NCBI RefSeq assembly: GCF_018128545.1
Contig: NZ_JAGSND010000012.1
Coordinates: 62,001 to 126,000, forward strand
Direction: 5' to 3'
DNA: 64,000 nucleotides
DNA from: Sinanaerobacter chloroacetimidivorans
Lineage (GTDB): Bacteria; Bacillota; Clostridia; Peptostreptococcales; Anaerovoracaceae
Made by a program: the position numbers and the translations under genes. This document shows positions 35,635 through 44,686 of this stretch, in pieces. The notes beneath the pieces are model-generated. The model ran no database searches. It was given only the letters and a program-made list of their open reading frames with translations, and was not told the origin of the DNA. Position 1 is the first letter of the stretch. Each line of letters opens with the position of its first letter.

Positions 35635-36219
35635 TTACTTCCCGATCAAGCCGTAAAAGAATAATGTGGTGATGTCCTGAAATAAACGCTGGCTGTGCTC
35701 CAAGCCTTGAAAGGCATCGGAATGCTTGCTTCCTCTGAACATATTGATATAGAGTAAAATAGCCTCGTTGGAAATATCATGTTTGATAGTACCTTCTTCT
35801 TTCCCTTTTTCAATCAACTTTAACATCAATGGATAGAATTTATTTTTCACAAAATCATTGGCTATCTGCCTTATCTCCGGATCTTCAGACATCATGGAAT
35901 TCAGAAAATCCGGATTTAACGCGGCAAGCTCACTTGTTTTTTCTGATATAAATAATTGTAATTTTTCTGTAAAAGGCAGATCGCTTTCGATTGCCTCCGT
36001 ATATTCCTGAAGAGTGCTGTTCATTACCGTCAAAAGTACATCCCGCAGCAGTTCATCCTTACTGCCGAAGTAGTTGTATATGGTAACCTGTGATACTTTT
36101 GCTTTCTTCGCAATTTCAGAAACGCTGACCTTTTGAACTCCATATGTTGAAAACAGTGTAAGAGCAGCCTTACGGATATTTTCCTTTTTCCTTTCTTTTC
36201 GTCGTTCAAATCCATCCAT
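35635..36219 (-). CDS. TetR-family repressor next to the rifampicin phosphotransferase-like gene
   Basis: 194 residues. ALTLFSTYGVQKVSVSEI and KVSQVTIYNYFGSKDELL form the DNA-binding domain. The DNA site at 36313-36346 lies on the promoter of the divergent gene, so this is its likely repressor. GAGGTGA precedes the ATG at 36219. It is similar to the TetR at 17035-17634. Confidence 0.92.
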   Translation of the reverse strand: MDGFERRKERKKENIRKAALTLFSTYGVQKVSVSEIAKKAKVSQVTIYNYFGSKDELLRDVLLTVMNSTLQEYTEAIESDLPFTEKLQLFISEKTSELAALNPDFLNSMMSEDPEIRQIANDFVKNKFYPLMLKLIEKGKEEGTIKHDISNEAILLYINMFRGSKHSDAFQGLEHSQRLFQDITTLFFYGLIGK

Positions 36220-36288
36220 ACATAATCACCTCAACTTAAGGGTACTATATATTATGAACTATATCAATAAAAATATTTCAAAAATATC

Positions 36289-36346
36289 TTGCAAGAAATT
36301 AAGGATGAGTATATTATGAAATATATAAAGTATTTTATTTCATAAT
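36289..36346 (+). promoter_or_regulatory. Promoter and operator of the Rph-like gene
   Basis: TTGCAA (36289-36294), 17 bases, TATTAT (36312-36317). ATTATGAAAT (36313-36322) and ATTTCATAAT (36337-36346) form a 10-bp dyad over the -10 and start, and the -35 is inside the palindrome CTTGCAAG (36288-36295). Confidence 0.8.
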
Positions 36347-36365
36347 TTTTAATGAGGTGATGATA

Positions 36366-38987
36366 ATGCTTAAATATGTATTGGAATTTAATGAAATAGA
36401 TAAAACCAAACTGATGGTGGTGGGGGGCAAAGGTCTGAATCTTGGAGAACTGTCAAGAATTGAAGGAATTTCGGTTCCGAAAGGATTTTGTGTTACCACG
36501 GAAGCCTATGCAGTTACTCTTAGAGAGAATAGGGAATTCCATCACTTGATGGAGGAACTTTCTTACCTTAAGGTAGATGACAGAGAAAAAATCTCTGAAG
36601 TCAGCGGTAAAATCCGTAAGGTAATCGAGGAAGCAGAGATGCCTGCAGATGTTAAAAATGAAATTGCAGATCGCATCTTACAATTTGGAGAGCACAATGC
36701 CTATGCAGTGCGCTCCAGTGCGACAGCCGAGGATTTACCGACGGCTTCCTTTGCAGGTCAGCAAGACACTTATTTAAATATTAAAGGCAGGGAAGCAATT
36801 TTGAAGCATATCAGCAAATGCTGGGCATCGCTGTTCACAGAACGTTCCGTCACCTATAGAATACAAAATGGCTTTGATCACCGAAAAGTATATTTGTCTG
36901 TTGTGATTCAGCAGATGATTTTCCCCGATGCATCAGGCATTCTTTTTACAGCCGACCCCGTTACCTCCAATAGAAAGGTGCTGTCTATAGATGCAAGCTA
37001 CGGACTTGGAGAAGCCTTGGTTTCCGGTCTCGTAAATGCAGATAATTATAAGGTACGTGAAGGTAAGATTACGGTCAAGAAAATATCGGTTAAGAAATTG
37101 GAAATCCGCGGCCTGGATGATGGCGGTACTGCGGAACGGATCATAGAAGCTTCTCAGCAAAACAGACAGACCTTGGAAGATGCACAAATCCTGGAACTTG
37201 AGACCATAGGCAGAAGGATCGAGAAATATTTCGGAAGTCCCCAGGATATTGAATGGTGTTTTCGCGATGGAGCGTTTTTTATCGTACAGAGCCGTCCCAT
37301 TACGACACTGTTTCCAGTGCCTGAAAATGATGGTAAGAATCGAATTTATGCATCAATGGGACATCTGCAGATGATGACAGAAGATATCAAGCCCCTGGGT
37401 ATGTCATTCTGTAGGTTTTTATCCTTCTGGTTCGGTGAAAATCTGAAAGCCGCCGGCGGCAGACTTTACCTTGACGGTACTTACGATTTGTCTTCCCCCA
37501 TAGGGAAAACGATTCTGATTACAAGTACCGGCAAGGCTGATATATTGATGAAGAATGCCCTTTTAAATATTATGAAACGCCAGGATTTCGTGAAAGATAT
37601 GCCTCGGGGAAAAGGCTCCATTAATGCAGCCAGCGGCGCATTGGCCTGGATATTGCCGGCTGTTAAAAACTACCGAAGAAATGATGAAACAACTGCTCCG
37701 GATTTGATTGCCTTCAATGAAGAGCTGATACGAGACATGGAGCAACAGATAAAAAAGCTGTCGGGAAACGACCTCTTTGAATTTATTTTAGAGGATACCA
37801 GGAATTTGAAAACAGTGCTGACGGGACCGCAAAATATGAGCATGATGGTAGTTGGCGGTTATGTCTCCAATTGGATCACGAAAAAAACGGAAAAGTGGCT
37901 GGGTGAAAAGGGCGCTGTTGATACCTTATCAAAGTCCATCCCTAATAATGTTACTTCTGAAATGGGATTGGAGCTGATGGACGTATCGGATGTTGTCCGA
38001 AAATATCCTGATGTTCTTGACTATTTCAAGCGTGCAAAAGATGAGAGCTTTTTCGATGACTTAGCTCTGTTGGAAGGCGGATCCGAAGTAAGTAAGTCCA
38101 TAAAAGCATATCTTGATAAATACGGCTCCCGCTGTTCCGGTGAGATTGATATCACCAAGGCACGATGGAGCGAAAAACCTACGACTCTGATTTCGATGAT
38201 CCAAAGCAACATCAGGAATTTTGAGCCCAATGCAAGAAAAGCAAGGTTTGAGCAAGGACGTAAAGAAGCAGCAGCGAAAGAAGAGGAAATCATAAAGCGT
38301 CTGGAGCAAATGCCCGGAGGCAAACAAAAATCTAAGAAAATGAAAAAAATGATCAGTGTTCTGCGTAATATGGGCGGCTTCAGAGAATATCCCAAGTATT
38401 CCTTCATAAAACGCTTCCTGATTTATAAGGAAGCCCTTATGAAAGAAGCCGAAATATTAGTGGAAAAGGGAGTAATCAAAGAAAAAGAGGATGTCTGCTA
38501 TCTGTATTTTGATGAGTTTAGAGAAGCCGTACGTACAGGCAGCCTGGACTACAGCATCATCACCGGAAGAAAAGAGGATTATCAGGTTTTTGAAAAACTG
38601 ACACCGCCCAGGGTCATGACCTCTGAAGGTGAGATCATATCCGGCGAATATAACACCGGCAATATTCCTGACGGCGCTTTGGTAGGAGTACCTGTTTCAG
38701 CAGGTATCATCGAAGGTAGAGCACGTGTTGTTTTGAAAATGGAGGATGCCAATCTCGAAGAAGGAGATATATTGGTAACCTCTTTCACAGATCCCAGCTG
38801 GACTCCGCTTTTTGTTTCTGTCAAGGGACTTGTCACTGAAATCGGCGGGCTTATGACCCATGGGGCTGTCATTACAAGAGAATATGGCCTTCCTGCGGTA
38901 GTTGGAGTGGAAAATGCCACAAAACTCATAACGGATGGGCAGTTAATCCGAATCAACGGAACTGAAGGATATGTGGAATTTCTATGA
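36366..38987 (+). CDS. rph: Rifampicin phosphotransferase-like dikinase
   Basis: 873 residues from ATG 36366, eight bases after GAGGTG, close to the ~865 of known Rph enzymes. The N-terminal ATP-grasp (~1-320) has VVGGKGLNLGEL and AVRSSATAEDLPTASFAGQ and ends in FIVQSRPITTLFP. The central domain (~325-755) opens with a GHLQMMTEDIKPLG segment like that of Rph. The C-terminal swivelling domain has the phospho-His832 in MTHGAVITREYGLPAVVG. Rph inactivates rifamycins by ATP-dependent phosphorylation; PEP synthases differ in the central domain. The TetR-operator arrangement fits inducible resistance. The enzyme family is clear; activity on rifampicin is by similarity. Confidence 0.85.
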   Translation: MLKYVLEFNEIDKTKLMVVGGKGLNLGELSRIEGISVPKGFCVTTEAYAVTLRENREFHHLMEELSYLKVDDREKISEVSGKIRKVIEEAEMPADVKNEIADRILQFGEHNAYAVRSSATAEDLPTASFAGQQDTYLNIKGREAILKHISKCWASLFTERSVTYRIQNGFDHRKVYLSVVIQQMIFPDASGILFTADPVTSNRKVLSIDASYGLGEALVSGLVNADNYKVREGKITVKKISVKKLEIRGLDDGGTAERIIEASQQNRQTLEDAQILELETIGRRIEKYFGSPQDIEWCFRDGAFFIVQSRPITTLFPVPENDGKNRIYASMGHLQMMTEDIKPLGMSFCRFLSFWFGENLKAAGGRLYLDGTYDLSSPIGKTILITSTGKADILMKNALLNIMKRQDFVKDMPRGKGSINAASGALAWILPAVKNYRRNDETTAPDLIAFNEELIRDMEQQIKKLSGNDLFEFILEDTRNLKTVLTGPQNMSMMVVGGYVSNWITKKTEKWLGEKGAVDTLSKSIPNNVTSEMGLELMDVSDVVRKYPDVLDYFKRAKDESFFDDLALLEGGSEVSKSIKAYLDKYGSRCSGEIDITKARWSEKPTTLISMIQSNIRNFEPNARKARFEQGRKEAAAKEEEIIKRLEQMPGGKQKSKKMKKMISVLRNMGGFREYPKYSFIKRFLIYKEALMKEAEILVEKGVIKEKEDVCYLYFDEFREAVRTGSLDYSIITGRKEDYQVFEKLTPPRVMTSEGEIISGEYNTGNIPDGALVGVPVSAGIIEGRARVVLKMEDANLEEGDILVTSFTDPSWTPLFVSVKGLVTEIGGLMTHGAVITREYGLPAVVGVENATKLITDGQLIRINGTEGYVEFL

Positions 38988-39062
38988 TCCAAGGCGTCTA
39001 TCTGTAAGAATTGAGACCGTTTTATGTGCAAAATCACTATAAATTTAACTGCTAAGGCAATG

Positions 39063-39098
39063 AAAAAATCATGCTTTTCATATAGAGCATGATTTTTT
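39063..39098 (+). terminator. Terminator after the Rph-like gene
   Basis: AAAAAATCATGCT (39063-39075) pairs perfectly with AGCATGATTTTTT (39086-39098); works in both directions. Confidence 0.92.
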
Positions 39099-39108
39099 CG
39101 TTAACTTT

Positions 39109-39315
39109 TATTTCGTTTGATAATCATTACCGGCTTGAAATGCTGATCCTATTTTTTCATTTAAATCAAAATATCCTGCGTCCATCATTACGATTGGCTT
39201 AATCTTCAGCGCATTGGGTCTATCGTTCTCCAAGCAGTCCGTCAACGGTGGAACCTGCTAAAACAGTAATGTAAATATCTACCAACCTAGGATAAAGAAA
39301 AACAGGTTTATTCAT
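39109..39315 (-). pseudogene. Possible broken third gene of the aminotransferase operon
   Basis: On the minus strand an ATG at 39315, ten bases after the aminotransferase stop, opens a 31-codon frame ending in TAG. One frame over, an open stretch of about 49 codons (starting QVPPLTDCLENDRP, ending FQAGNDYQTK) continues to a TAA at 39111-39109. Joined by one frameshift these would give a ~70-residue protein of natural-looking composition. I do not recognise it. It may equally be random sequence; the gap holds nothing else besides the terminator. Confidence 0.3.
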
Positions 39316-39324
39316 GATCTTCGC

Positions 39325-40569
39325 TTATTTCCTTAAAGTATGGAATGCATCTTCGGCTATTTCTACGGACTTTTTGATATCTTCCTCCGTCAGGGCAGCA
39401 TTTATAAAATGATTATGGTGGGAGGTCAGGAAAATTCCACGTTTTACGCATTCGGCGATCCATTGTTGATGTAGAATTAAAGAATCATCATCAGCAAGTC
39501 TTAAATAGAACAGGGAAGGAGGACCGGATGCTATCAGATGAAACCCATTGTTCGCTGCTGCCGCTGTTAAGCCTTCTGTCAGTTTGGTGCCCAGATCGTG
39601 AAAGAGCCTGGGAGCATCCAATGATTTCAGCTTATTGATACAGGCAATCCCCGCTGCGAAGGGAACGGCACTCATCCAATAGCTTCCCGTAAAAGTCAGG
39701 CTGCTGACCACATCCCTCAGAGATTCCTTTCCGCAAAGGGCAGAAACATTATAGCCGTTGGCCAGTGCTTTACAAAAACAAATCAAATCAGCCTGAAAGC
39801 CGAAATAGTGGTCTGAACCGGCTAGATCCAGACGGAAACCTGCTCGGACGTCATCGATGATCAGAACAACCTGATGGTCGTCACAGAGCTTCCGAACCTT
39901 CTGCCAATAGCCATCATCCGGAAAATAGTTATCATAAAAGTTGCCGTGCATATAAGGCTGTGCGATGAGCCCTGCAATCTCTCCCTTATGATCCGAAAAA
40001 AGTTTTTCCAACGCCGGAAAATCATTAAAGTTCACGTAAAGATTATTCATCACATCTTCTTCCAGAATGCCCGGATAATCTAGTTTCTGGGTCCAAGGGT
40101 AAACACCGTGATAATAACCATAAAAGAAGACAATTTTCTTACGGCGGGTAGCGGCCCTTGCGGTTATTACGGCCAGGGAAGTGACATCACTTCCGTTCTT
40201 CGCAAAGAATGCCCAGTCCGCACTGGCTACCGTATCTACCAGAAGTTCTGCAAAATCAACCATAATGGAAGAGGGAATGGTTACACAATTTTCTTTCTTT
40301 AACTGTTCCAGTGCTGCAGAATCAACATCGGGATCAGAGTAACCGAGAACGTTGGGACCGTATCCGCACATGTAATCAATATAATCATTTCCGTCTAAAT
40401 CCCAGAAATGAGAGCCTTTCGCCCTGGAAGAAAAAAGAGGAAAAGCATCATGGGGAATATAGCAGCCTTCCGAGGGTCCCTGATGCCCATAGATGCCGGA
40501 AGGGATTACTTTTAAAGCCCGCTTGAAGGCCTCATGACTTTTGGGGTATTCATAAACAGGAAACTTCAT
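39325..40569 (-). CDS. Class III PLP-dependent aminotransferase (glutamate-1-semialdehyde aminomutase-like)
   Basis: 414 residues from the ATG at 40569 after AAGGAGG; the frame opens seven codons earlier inside that site. Motifs: DLDGNDYIDYMCGYGPNVLGY, FFAKNGSDVT, YGYYHGVY, LIIDDVRAGFR with the PLP-ring Asp, and the Schiff-base Lys in FCKALANGYNVSA. This branch resembles HemL but lacks neighbours for haem synthesis. It is translated just after the SCP2-like protein (14 bases) and opposite an AraC regulator, so an inducible amino-transfer on a non-standard amino acid is likely. Confidence 0.88.
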   Translation of the reverse strand: MKFPVYEYPKSHEAFKRALKVIPSGIYGHQGPSEGCYIPHDAFPLFSSRAKGSHFWDLDGNDYIDYMCGYGPNVLGYSDPDVDSAALEQLKKENCVTIPSSIMVDFAELLVDTVASADWAFFAKNGSDVTSLAVITARAATRRKKIVFFYGYYHGVYPWTQKLDYPGILEEDVMNNLYVNFNDFPALEKLFSDHKGEIAGLIAQPYMHGNFYDNYFPDDGYWQKVRKLCDDHQVVLIIDDVRAGFRLDLAGSDHYFGFQADLICFCKALANGYNVSALCGKESLRDVVSSLTFTGSYWMSAVPFAAGIACINKLKSLDAPRLFHDLGTKLTEGLTAAAANNGFHLIASGPPSLFYLRLADDDSLILHQQWIAECVKRGIFLTSHHNHFINAALTEEDIKKSVEIAEDAFHTLRK

Positions 40570-40582
40570 ACCAAAAACCTCC

Positions 40583-41353
40583 TTAAACACTCAAATACTG
40601 ACTGACACGGTCCAAGATACGGTTCATATTATCAATCATGTTGACCATGCCTTGCATCGCAATACTGCCGTCGCATATACAGGCCATGGAGCTTGCTTCA
40701 CCGTTCAGTAATTTTCTGGTGATCTCCAGACTTGAAAAAGTCATGGCAGCTCTTGGCTTTTCACAGGGCCTTTTTATGGCAGTCAGATGGTGGTCTTTGA
40801 TATTGATTGTTACTCCCATGACGTTTGAAACATCAATGGCAATATCTCCATCGGGCATGAAACCGGCGCTGAATCTACCGCTCTTATCTTCATTTCCCAC
40901 CTGGGCAATGGCCGCTGCTGCTGTATACAAAGTCAGTTTGGTACTGATCTCCCGGAACGCAGGAGCCTCTAAATCCTCTTTTGTTGGCCTTAAGTATTTT
41001 GTCAGTAAATCTGTCAGTGGTACAAAGGTTTTCGTTAGAAAATGAATTTTTGTAAATCCTTTAGACGGTATCGGGGTTACAGTTCCATCAATAAGTCCAT
41101 TGAATTTTTCACAAGAGGAAAAGGGGAGCTTGATTGTGCAATAATCACATCCTTCCTTGATTTGGCAGCGGTCTGCTGCAAAGGATATGGTTGCACTTGG
41201 GCCGCCTTTTACCGCAAACCCGATTGAAACAGCTTCTTGATCTTTGATATACTCCTTTGCTTCCGGAACCAGATCACATAAGTTTTCCAAAGTACCAAGT
41301 ACGGCAAATAAATTGACATAAGCCAATGTCCTGCTATCTGTTTGAGTCAACAA
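40583..41353 (-). CDS. SCP2-like (sterol carrier/sterol transfer fold) protein of unknown role
   Basis: 256 residues from the TTG at 41353, which follows AAAGGAGG by seven bases; the frame continues to an ATG at 41479 but the upstream 42 codons have no comparable site. The C-terminal ~100 residues (INIKDHHLTAIKRP, then AAMTFSSLEITRKLLNG, then GSIAMQGMVNMIDNMNRIL) look like an SCP2 lipid-binding domain. The N-terminal half carries several Cys (CQIKEGCDYCTI). It precedes the aminotransferase and may bind or present its substrate. The fold assignment is moderate and the role unknown. Confidence 0.6.
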   Translation of the reverse strand: MLTQTDSRTLAYVNLFAVLGTLENLCDLVPEAKEYIKDQEAVSIGFAVKGGPSATISFAADRCQIKEGCDYCTIKLPFSSCEKFNGLIDGTVTPIPSKGFTKIHFLTKTFVPLTDLLTKYLRPTKEDLEAPAFREISTKLTLYTAAAAIAQVGNEDKSGRFSAGFMPDGDIAIDVSNVMGVTINIKDHHLTAIKRPCEKPRAAMTFSSLEITRKLLNGEASSMACICDGSIAMQGMVNMIDNMNRILDRVSQYLSV

Positions 41354-41563
41354 ACGATACACCTCCTTTAATTGTTTACAGTCAGCTTTTAGATGCTTTC
41401 TATATAGCATAAATGGCTTCTTTCTGTATAGTAAAAAAGGGAATAACAGGATATCCATAGGAAGGCCTTTCATTGACATCCTGATATGGGCGAGTATATA
41501 ATGAAGACGGTTGGAATATATTTACTGTGGACTATCAAAATGCCTTTTTTCAGGAGCGTTGAT

Positions 41564-42382
41564 ATGTATCATTGCTGTAAACCAGATAATTATATTCCCT
41601 ATCAGCCAGGTTTTGAACAGAAAATTCATTACCGTAATTTTGTAGTGCCTAACGGGTACCCTCTATATGGAATCGTATCTGATTTTTATCAATTTGATTC
41701 CACTTCATCCATTGGTGAGGTCTGTGTGATCCCCGACGGATGCATTGATTTATTGTTCCGCTACGATAGAAACGGAGTAACGATGACACTGGAAGGATAC
41801 CACCGCAAAAAAGTAGTGATCCCAATCAATCAGGTGGGAAGTGCTTTTGGGGTTCGGTTTGTTCCCGGGGGGCTTATGAATGTTATAAAGGTACAGACTT
41901 CCGATTTAATTGGGAGCCAGATACCTCTGACAGATGTGGTGAAAAAAGACCTCCTGCTGGATTTGATGGAGAATGCTCAAGATTTCGGTGAGCGTATTGA
42001 TTTCATTTCAAGATATCTGTTAAATCGAATACATAAAAGCTACGGTTCGGTTGATATCGTACGGTATTGCACGGAAAAGATCATTACACATCAGGGGAAT
42101 GTTTTAATACGGGATTTGTCTAAAGAAACCGGATATACGACCAGATATTTAAGAAATTTATATCATCAGCATGTTGGTATTTCGCCGAAAGAACTGTGTG
42201 AGATTATACAGTTTCAGGCTTCTTTTATGAGGCTTGCTATCTTACTTAAAGGGAACAGGAACGTTTCCCTTTGTGACATCGCCCTGCAGGCAGGATATTA
42301 TGACCAGTCCCATATGAATAAATGCTATCAGAAAATGGTGGGATGCCTGCCGCAGAAGTTCTATTCTGAGGTAAATCAATGA
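41564..42382 (+). CDS. AraC-family transcriptional regulator
   Basis: 272 residues from ATG 41564, preceded by AGGAGCG; the frame is open to 41486 without a site. The C-terminal ~100 residues have the double helix-turn-helix: LIRDLSKETGYTTRYLRNLYHQHVG and SLCDIALQAGYYDQSHMNKCYQKMVG. The N-terminal domain has PDGCIDLLF and FGVRFVPGG, the DUF6597-type cupin seen in many AraC proteins. It is divergent from the SCP2-like/aminotransferase genes with ~210 bases between starts, its likely target. Confidence 0.9.
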   Translation: MYHCCKPDNYIPYQPGFEQKIHYRNFVVPNGYPLYGIVSDFYQFDSTSSIGEVCVIPDGCIDLLFRYDRNGVTMTLEGYHRKKVVIPINQVGSAFGVRFVPGGLMNVIKVQTSDLIGSQIPLTDVVKKDLLLDLMENAQDFGERIDFISRYLLNRIHKSYGSVDIVRYCTEKIITHQGNVLIRDLSKETGYTTRYLRNLYHQHVGISPKELCEIIQFQASFMRLAILLKGNRNVSLCDIALQAGYYDQSHMNKCYQKMVGCLPQKFYSEVNQ

Positions 42383-42409
42383 AGGCGCACTAGATGTCGT
42401 AGGATTTTA

Positions 42410-42451
42410 AAGGCAGTTCCCCTTCGTTTGTTTTCTAAGAGAAACTGCCTT
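42410..42451. terminator. Bidirectional terminator
   Basis: AAGGCAGTT (42410-42418) pairs with AACTGCCTT (42443-42451) between the AraC gene and the converging cysK. Confidence 0.7.
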
Positions 42452-42464
42452 CATCATTTCGATT

Positions 42465-43364
42465 CTATTCGGGCTGATCAAATAAAGTCGTACTCAAATA
42501 TTTTTCACCGCGATCGGGGAACGCTACAACAACACAGCCTTCCTCCATATCTTTGATGCATTCCAAAGCGGCAATCATGGCGGCGCCGCTGCTCATCCCG
42601 ACAAAGATACCTTCCTGCAGTACGATGGCCCGGGCCATGTCAAATGCCGATTCGGATTCGATCATCACGGTCCGGTCAATTTTAGTTGGATCGTAGATTT
42701 CCGGAACGATAGCTTCCTCCATGTTTTTCAATCCCTGTATGTAGTGACCCCGGACCGGATGGGCTTCAACAATCTGAATATCGGGGTTTTTATTCTTGAG
42801 CCCCATACCGACGCCCATGATGGTTCCCGATGTACCTAATGCTGAGACAAAATGGGTTACTTTCCCCTCTGTGTCCTCCCAGATTTCATTAGCAGTGGTA
42901 AAATAGTGGGCAAGCTTATTGTATTCATTGGAAAACTGGTTTGGCATAAAATATTGATCCGGATATTTTTCTACCAGTTCATGAGCTTTTCTAATGGCCC
43001 CGTCGGTTCCCAGGGAAGATTCGGTCAATACAATTTTGGCGCCGAAAGCCTCAATCATTTTGCGACGTTCAATGGAAACCGCCTCACTCATGACGATTAC
43101 CACAGAATATCCTTTTACTGCGCCGATCATGGCAAGGCCGATTCCTGTATTGCCTGAAGTAGGTTCAATGATCGTTTTCCCGGGGGTCAGCGTACCGCAT
43201 TCTTCTGCCTGCTCGATCATTTTCAGTGCGATACGATCCTTTATACTTCCTGTAGGGTTAAAACCTTCTATTTTAGCGTACAGCGGAATATGCGGCTTTG
43301 GATTTAACCGGTTTATTTTTACTAATGGAGTATGTCCTATGGTATCAAGAATATTTTCATACAT
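42465..43364 (-). CDS. cysK: Cysteine synthase A (O-acetylserine sulfhydrylase)
   Basis: 299 residues, the usual length. PLP Lys42 is in NPTGSIKDR, EPTSGNTGIGLA is the substrate loop and GTSGTIMGVG the phosphate-binding loop. It makes cysteine from O-acetylserine and sulfide in the cytoplasm. AGGAGGG precedes the ATG. No cysE lies beside it. YrhA-type cystathionine synthases are close relatives and cannot be fully excluded. Confidence 0.92.
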   Translation of the reverse strand: MYENILDTIGHTPLVKINRLNPKPHIPLYAKIEGFNPTGSIKDRIALKMIEQAEECGTLTPGKTIIEPTSGNTGIGLAMIGAVKGYSVVIVMSEAVSIERRKMIEAFGAKIVLTESSLGTDGAIRKAHELVEKYPDQYFMPNQFSNEYNKLAHYFTTANEIWEDTEGKVTHFVSALGTSGTIMGVGMGLKNKNPDIQIVEAHPVRGHYIQGLKNMEEAIVPEIYDPTKIDRTVMIESESAFDMARAIVLQEGIFVGMSSGAAMIAALECIKDMEEGCVVVAFPDRGEKYLSTTLFDQPE

Positions 43365-43525
43365 TTGTCTTATCCCTCCTGTTTGATATTACTACTATAT
43401 CATTTATATGTGGCATTGAGCAATTTATAGCGCTAAATTTGTCATAGAGTTTTTTAATAGATAAGAAACTGTCTTTTTTTCATGGTCAAGTTATACAAAA
43501 TTCAACATGAATTTTATAGATGACA

Positions 43526-43534
43526 TGCTATAAT
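43526..43534 (+). promoter_or_regulatory. Extended -10 promoter before the M28 peptidase
   Basis: TGCTATAAT (43526-43534) is an extended -10 element 52 bases before the ATG at 43587. No good -35 is seen. The rest of the ~220-base gap to cysK shows nothing. Confidence 0.45.
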
Positions 43535-43586
43535 TCCTTTATTCTGGTGTATGTCCGGAAAAATTTTTCAAGAAGGGAAGATTTTC

Positions 43587-44567
43587 ATGTTCAGAAAAAC
43601 GAAACTGTTGTCATTGATCCTGATATTGATGCTCGTGATAACTTCTGCGTTTACTTCCGCAGTTTTTGCGAAAGGAACGGAGGCAAAGATTCATAAGCCT
43701 GGTGAGGTAGCCTTTCAGCATTTGCAGGTTTTGTCCGATGAAATAGGACAAAGGGTTGTCGGAACCAAAGGCGAAAGTGATGCGAGAGAATACATCTGCA
43801 GTCAATTCCAACGAATCGGCTATGATACCGTTATTCAGGATTTCACTTTTACCAGAAAGGGGAAAGAGTATTCATCCTCTAACGTAATAGCGGTAAAGCC
43901 AGGCAAGTCTTCCGAAGTGGTGATTGTAGGCGGGCATTATGACTCTGTAGCCGTTGGCCGGGGTGCCGATGACAATGCATCGGGTATCGCAGTCATTTTG
44001 GAAGTGGCTGAGGCCCTAAAGAAGATCAAAACACCCTATACGATCAAGTTCGTAGCTTTTGGAGCAGAAGAGATGGGGCTGCAGGGGTCTAATTACTATG
44101 TTTACGAAATGAGCGAGGAAGAAATCAAGAACACAGTGGCCATGATCAATCTGGATAGTCTGGCAGCAGGTGACAAAATGTATGTTTACGGCGATGAAGG
44201 GGAAGACGGATGGGTCAGAGACCAGGCATTAAACATTGCAAAAAAGTCCAAACTGAACCTTGAGACAAATCCAGGACTCAATCCTGACTATCCGGAAGGG
44301 ACTACAGGGCTTTGGAGTGACCATGCCCCTTTTGCAGGAAAGGGCATACCGTACGGTTATTTTGAGGCTACCAACTGGGAACTCGGAGATTTAGACGGTT
44401 ATACTCAAACCGTGCTTGACGGTGAAATATGGCATACAGAAAAGGATATGATCAGCTATATCGAAAAAAATTACCCTGGCAGAATAGAAGAACGATTGAG
44501 TACATTCAGCCAGGTCTTATCCGACTTATTAAAGTTCATGAACAAATCCGGTATTGCAAAGAACTAG
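43587..44567 (+). CDS. Secreted M28 family zinc aminopeptidase
   Basis: 326 residues from ATG 43587; the frame opens earlier at 43551 but the signal peptide (LLSLILILMLVITSAFTSAV, cleavage near FAKG) should be N-terminal. Zinc and catalytic motifs are complete: His and Asp in GGHYDS, Asp in GADDNASG, Glu-Glu in FGAEEMG, Asp in MINLDSL and His in WSDHAPF. It releases N-terminal residues from peptides outside the cell, fitting a peptide-fermenting life. Single gene. Confidence 0.93.
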   Translation: MFRKTKLLSLILILMLVITSAFTSAVFAKGTEAKIHKPGEVAFQHLQVLSDEIGQRVVGTKGESDAREYICSQFQRIGYDTVIQDFTFTRKGKEYSSSNVIAVKPGKSSEVVIVGGHYDSVAVGRGADDNASGIAVILEVAEALKKIKTPYTIKFVAFGAEEMGLQGSNYYVYEMSEEEIKNTVAMINLDSLAAGDKMYVYGDEGEDGWVRDQALNIAKKSKLNLETNPGLNPDYPEGTTGLWSDHAPFAGKGIPYGYFEATNWELGDLDGYTQTVLDGEIWHTEKDMISYIEKNYPGRIEERLSTFSQVLSDLLKFMNKSGIAKN

Positions 44568-44587
44568 AGTTCAGGGTTACATAAAAA

Positions 44588-44675
44588 GAAAGCTCCAGAG
44601 CTGCATCTTCCAAAGCAGAAAACATCTTGGTTAATTGTGCCTTTCTGCAGGAATTGCGCTTGGAGCTTTTTCGTA
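44588..44675. terminator. Large inverted repeat between converging genes
   Basis: AAAGCTCC near 44588 pairs with GGAGCTTTTT near 44662, with further partial pairing inside. It probably serves the M28 gene. Confidence 0.5.
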
Positions 44676-44686
44676 AAAATTTTTCG

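Noticed and set aside
36357..38987. Phosphoenolpyruvate synthase
   Set aside because: Order and length of domains, the GHLQMMTEDIKPLG segment and the central domain fit rifampicin phosphotransferase; PEP synthase has a PEP-binding TIM barrel at the C-terminus, which is absent here.
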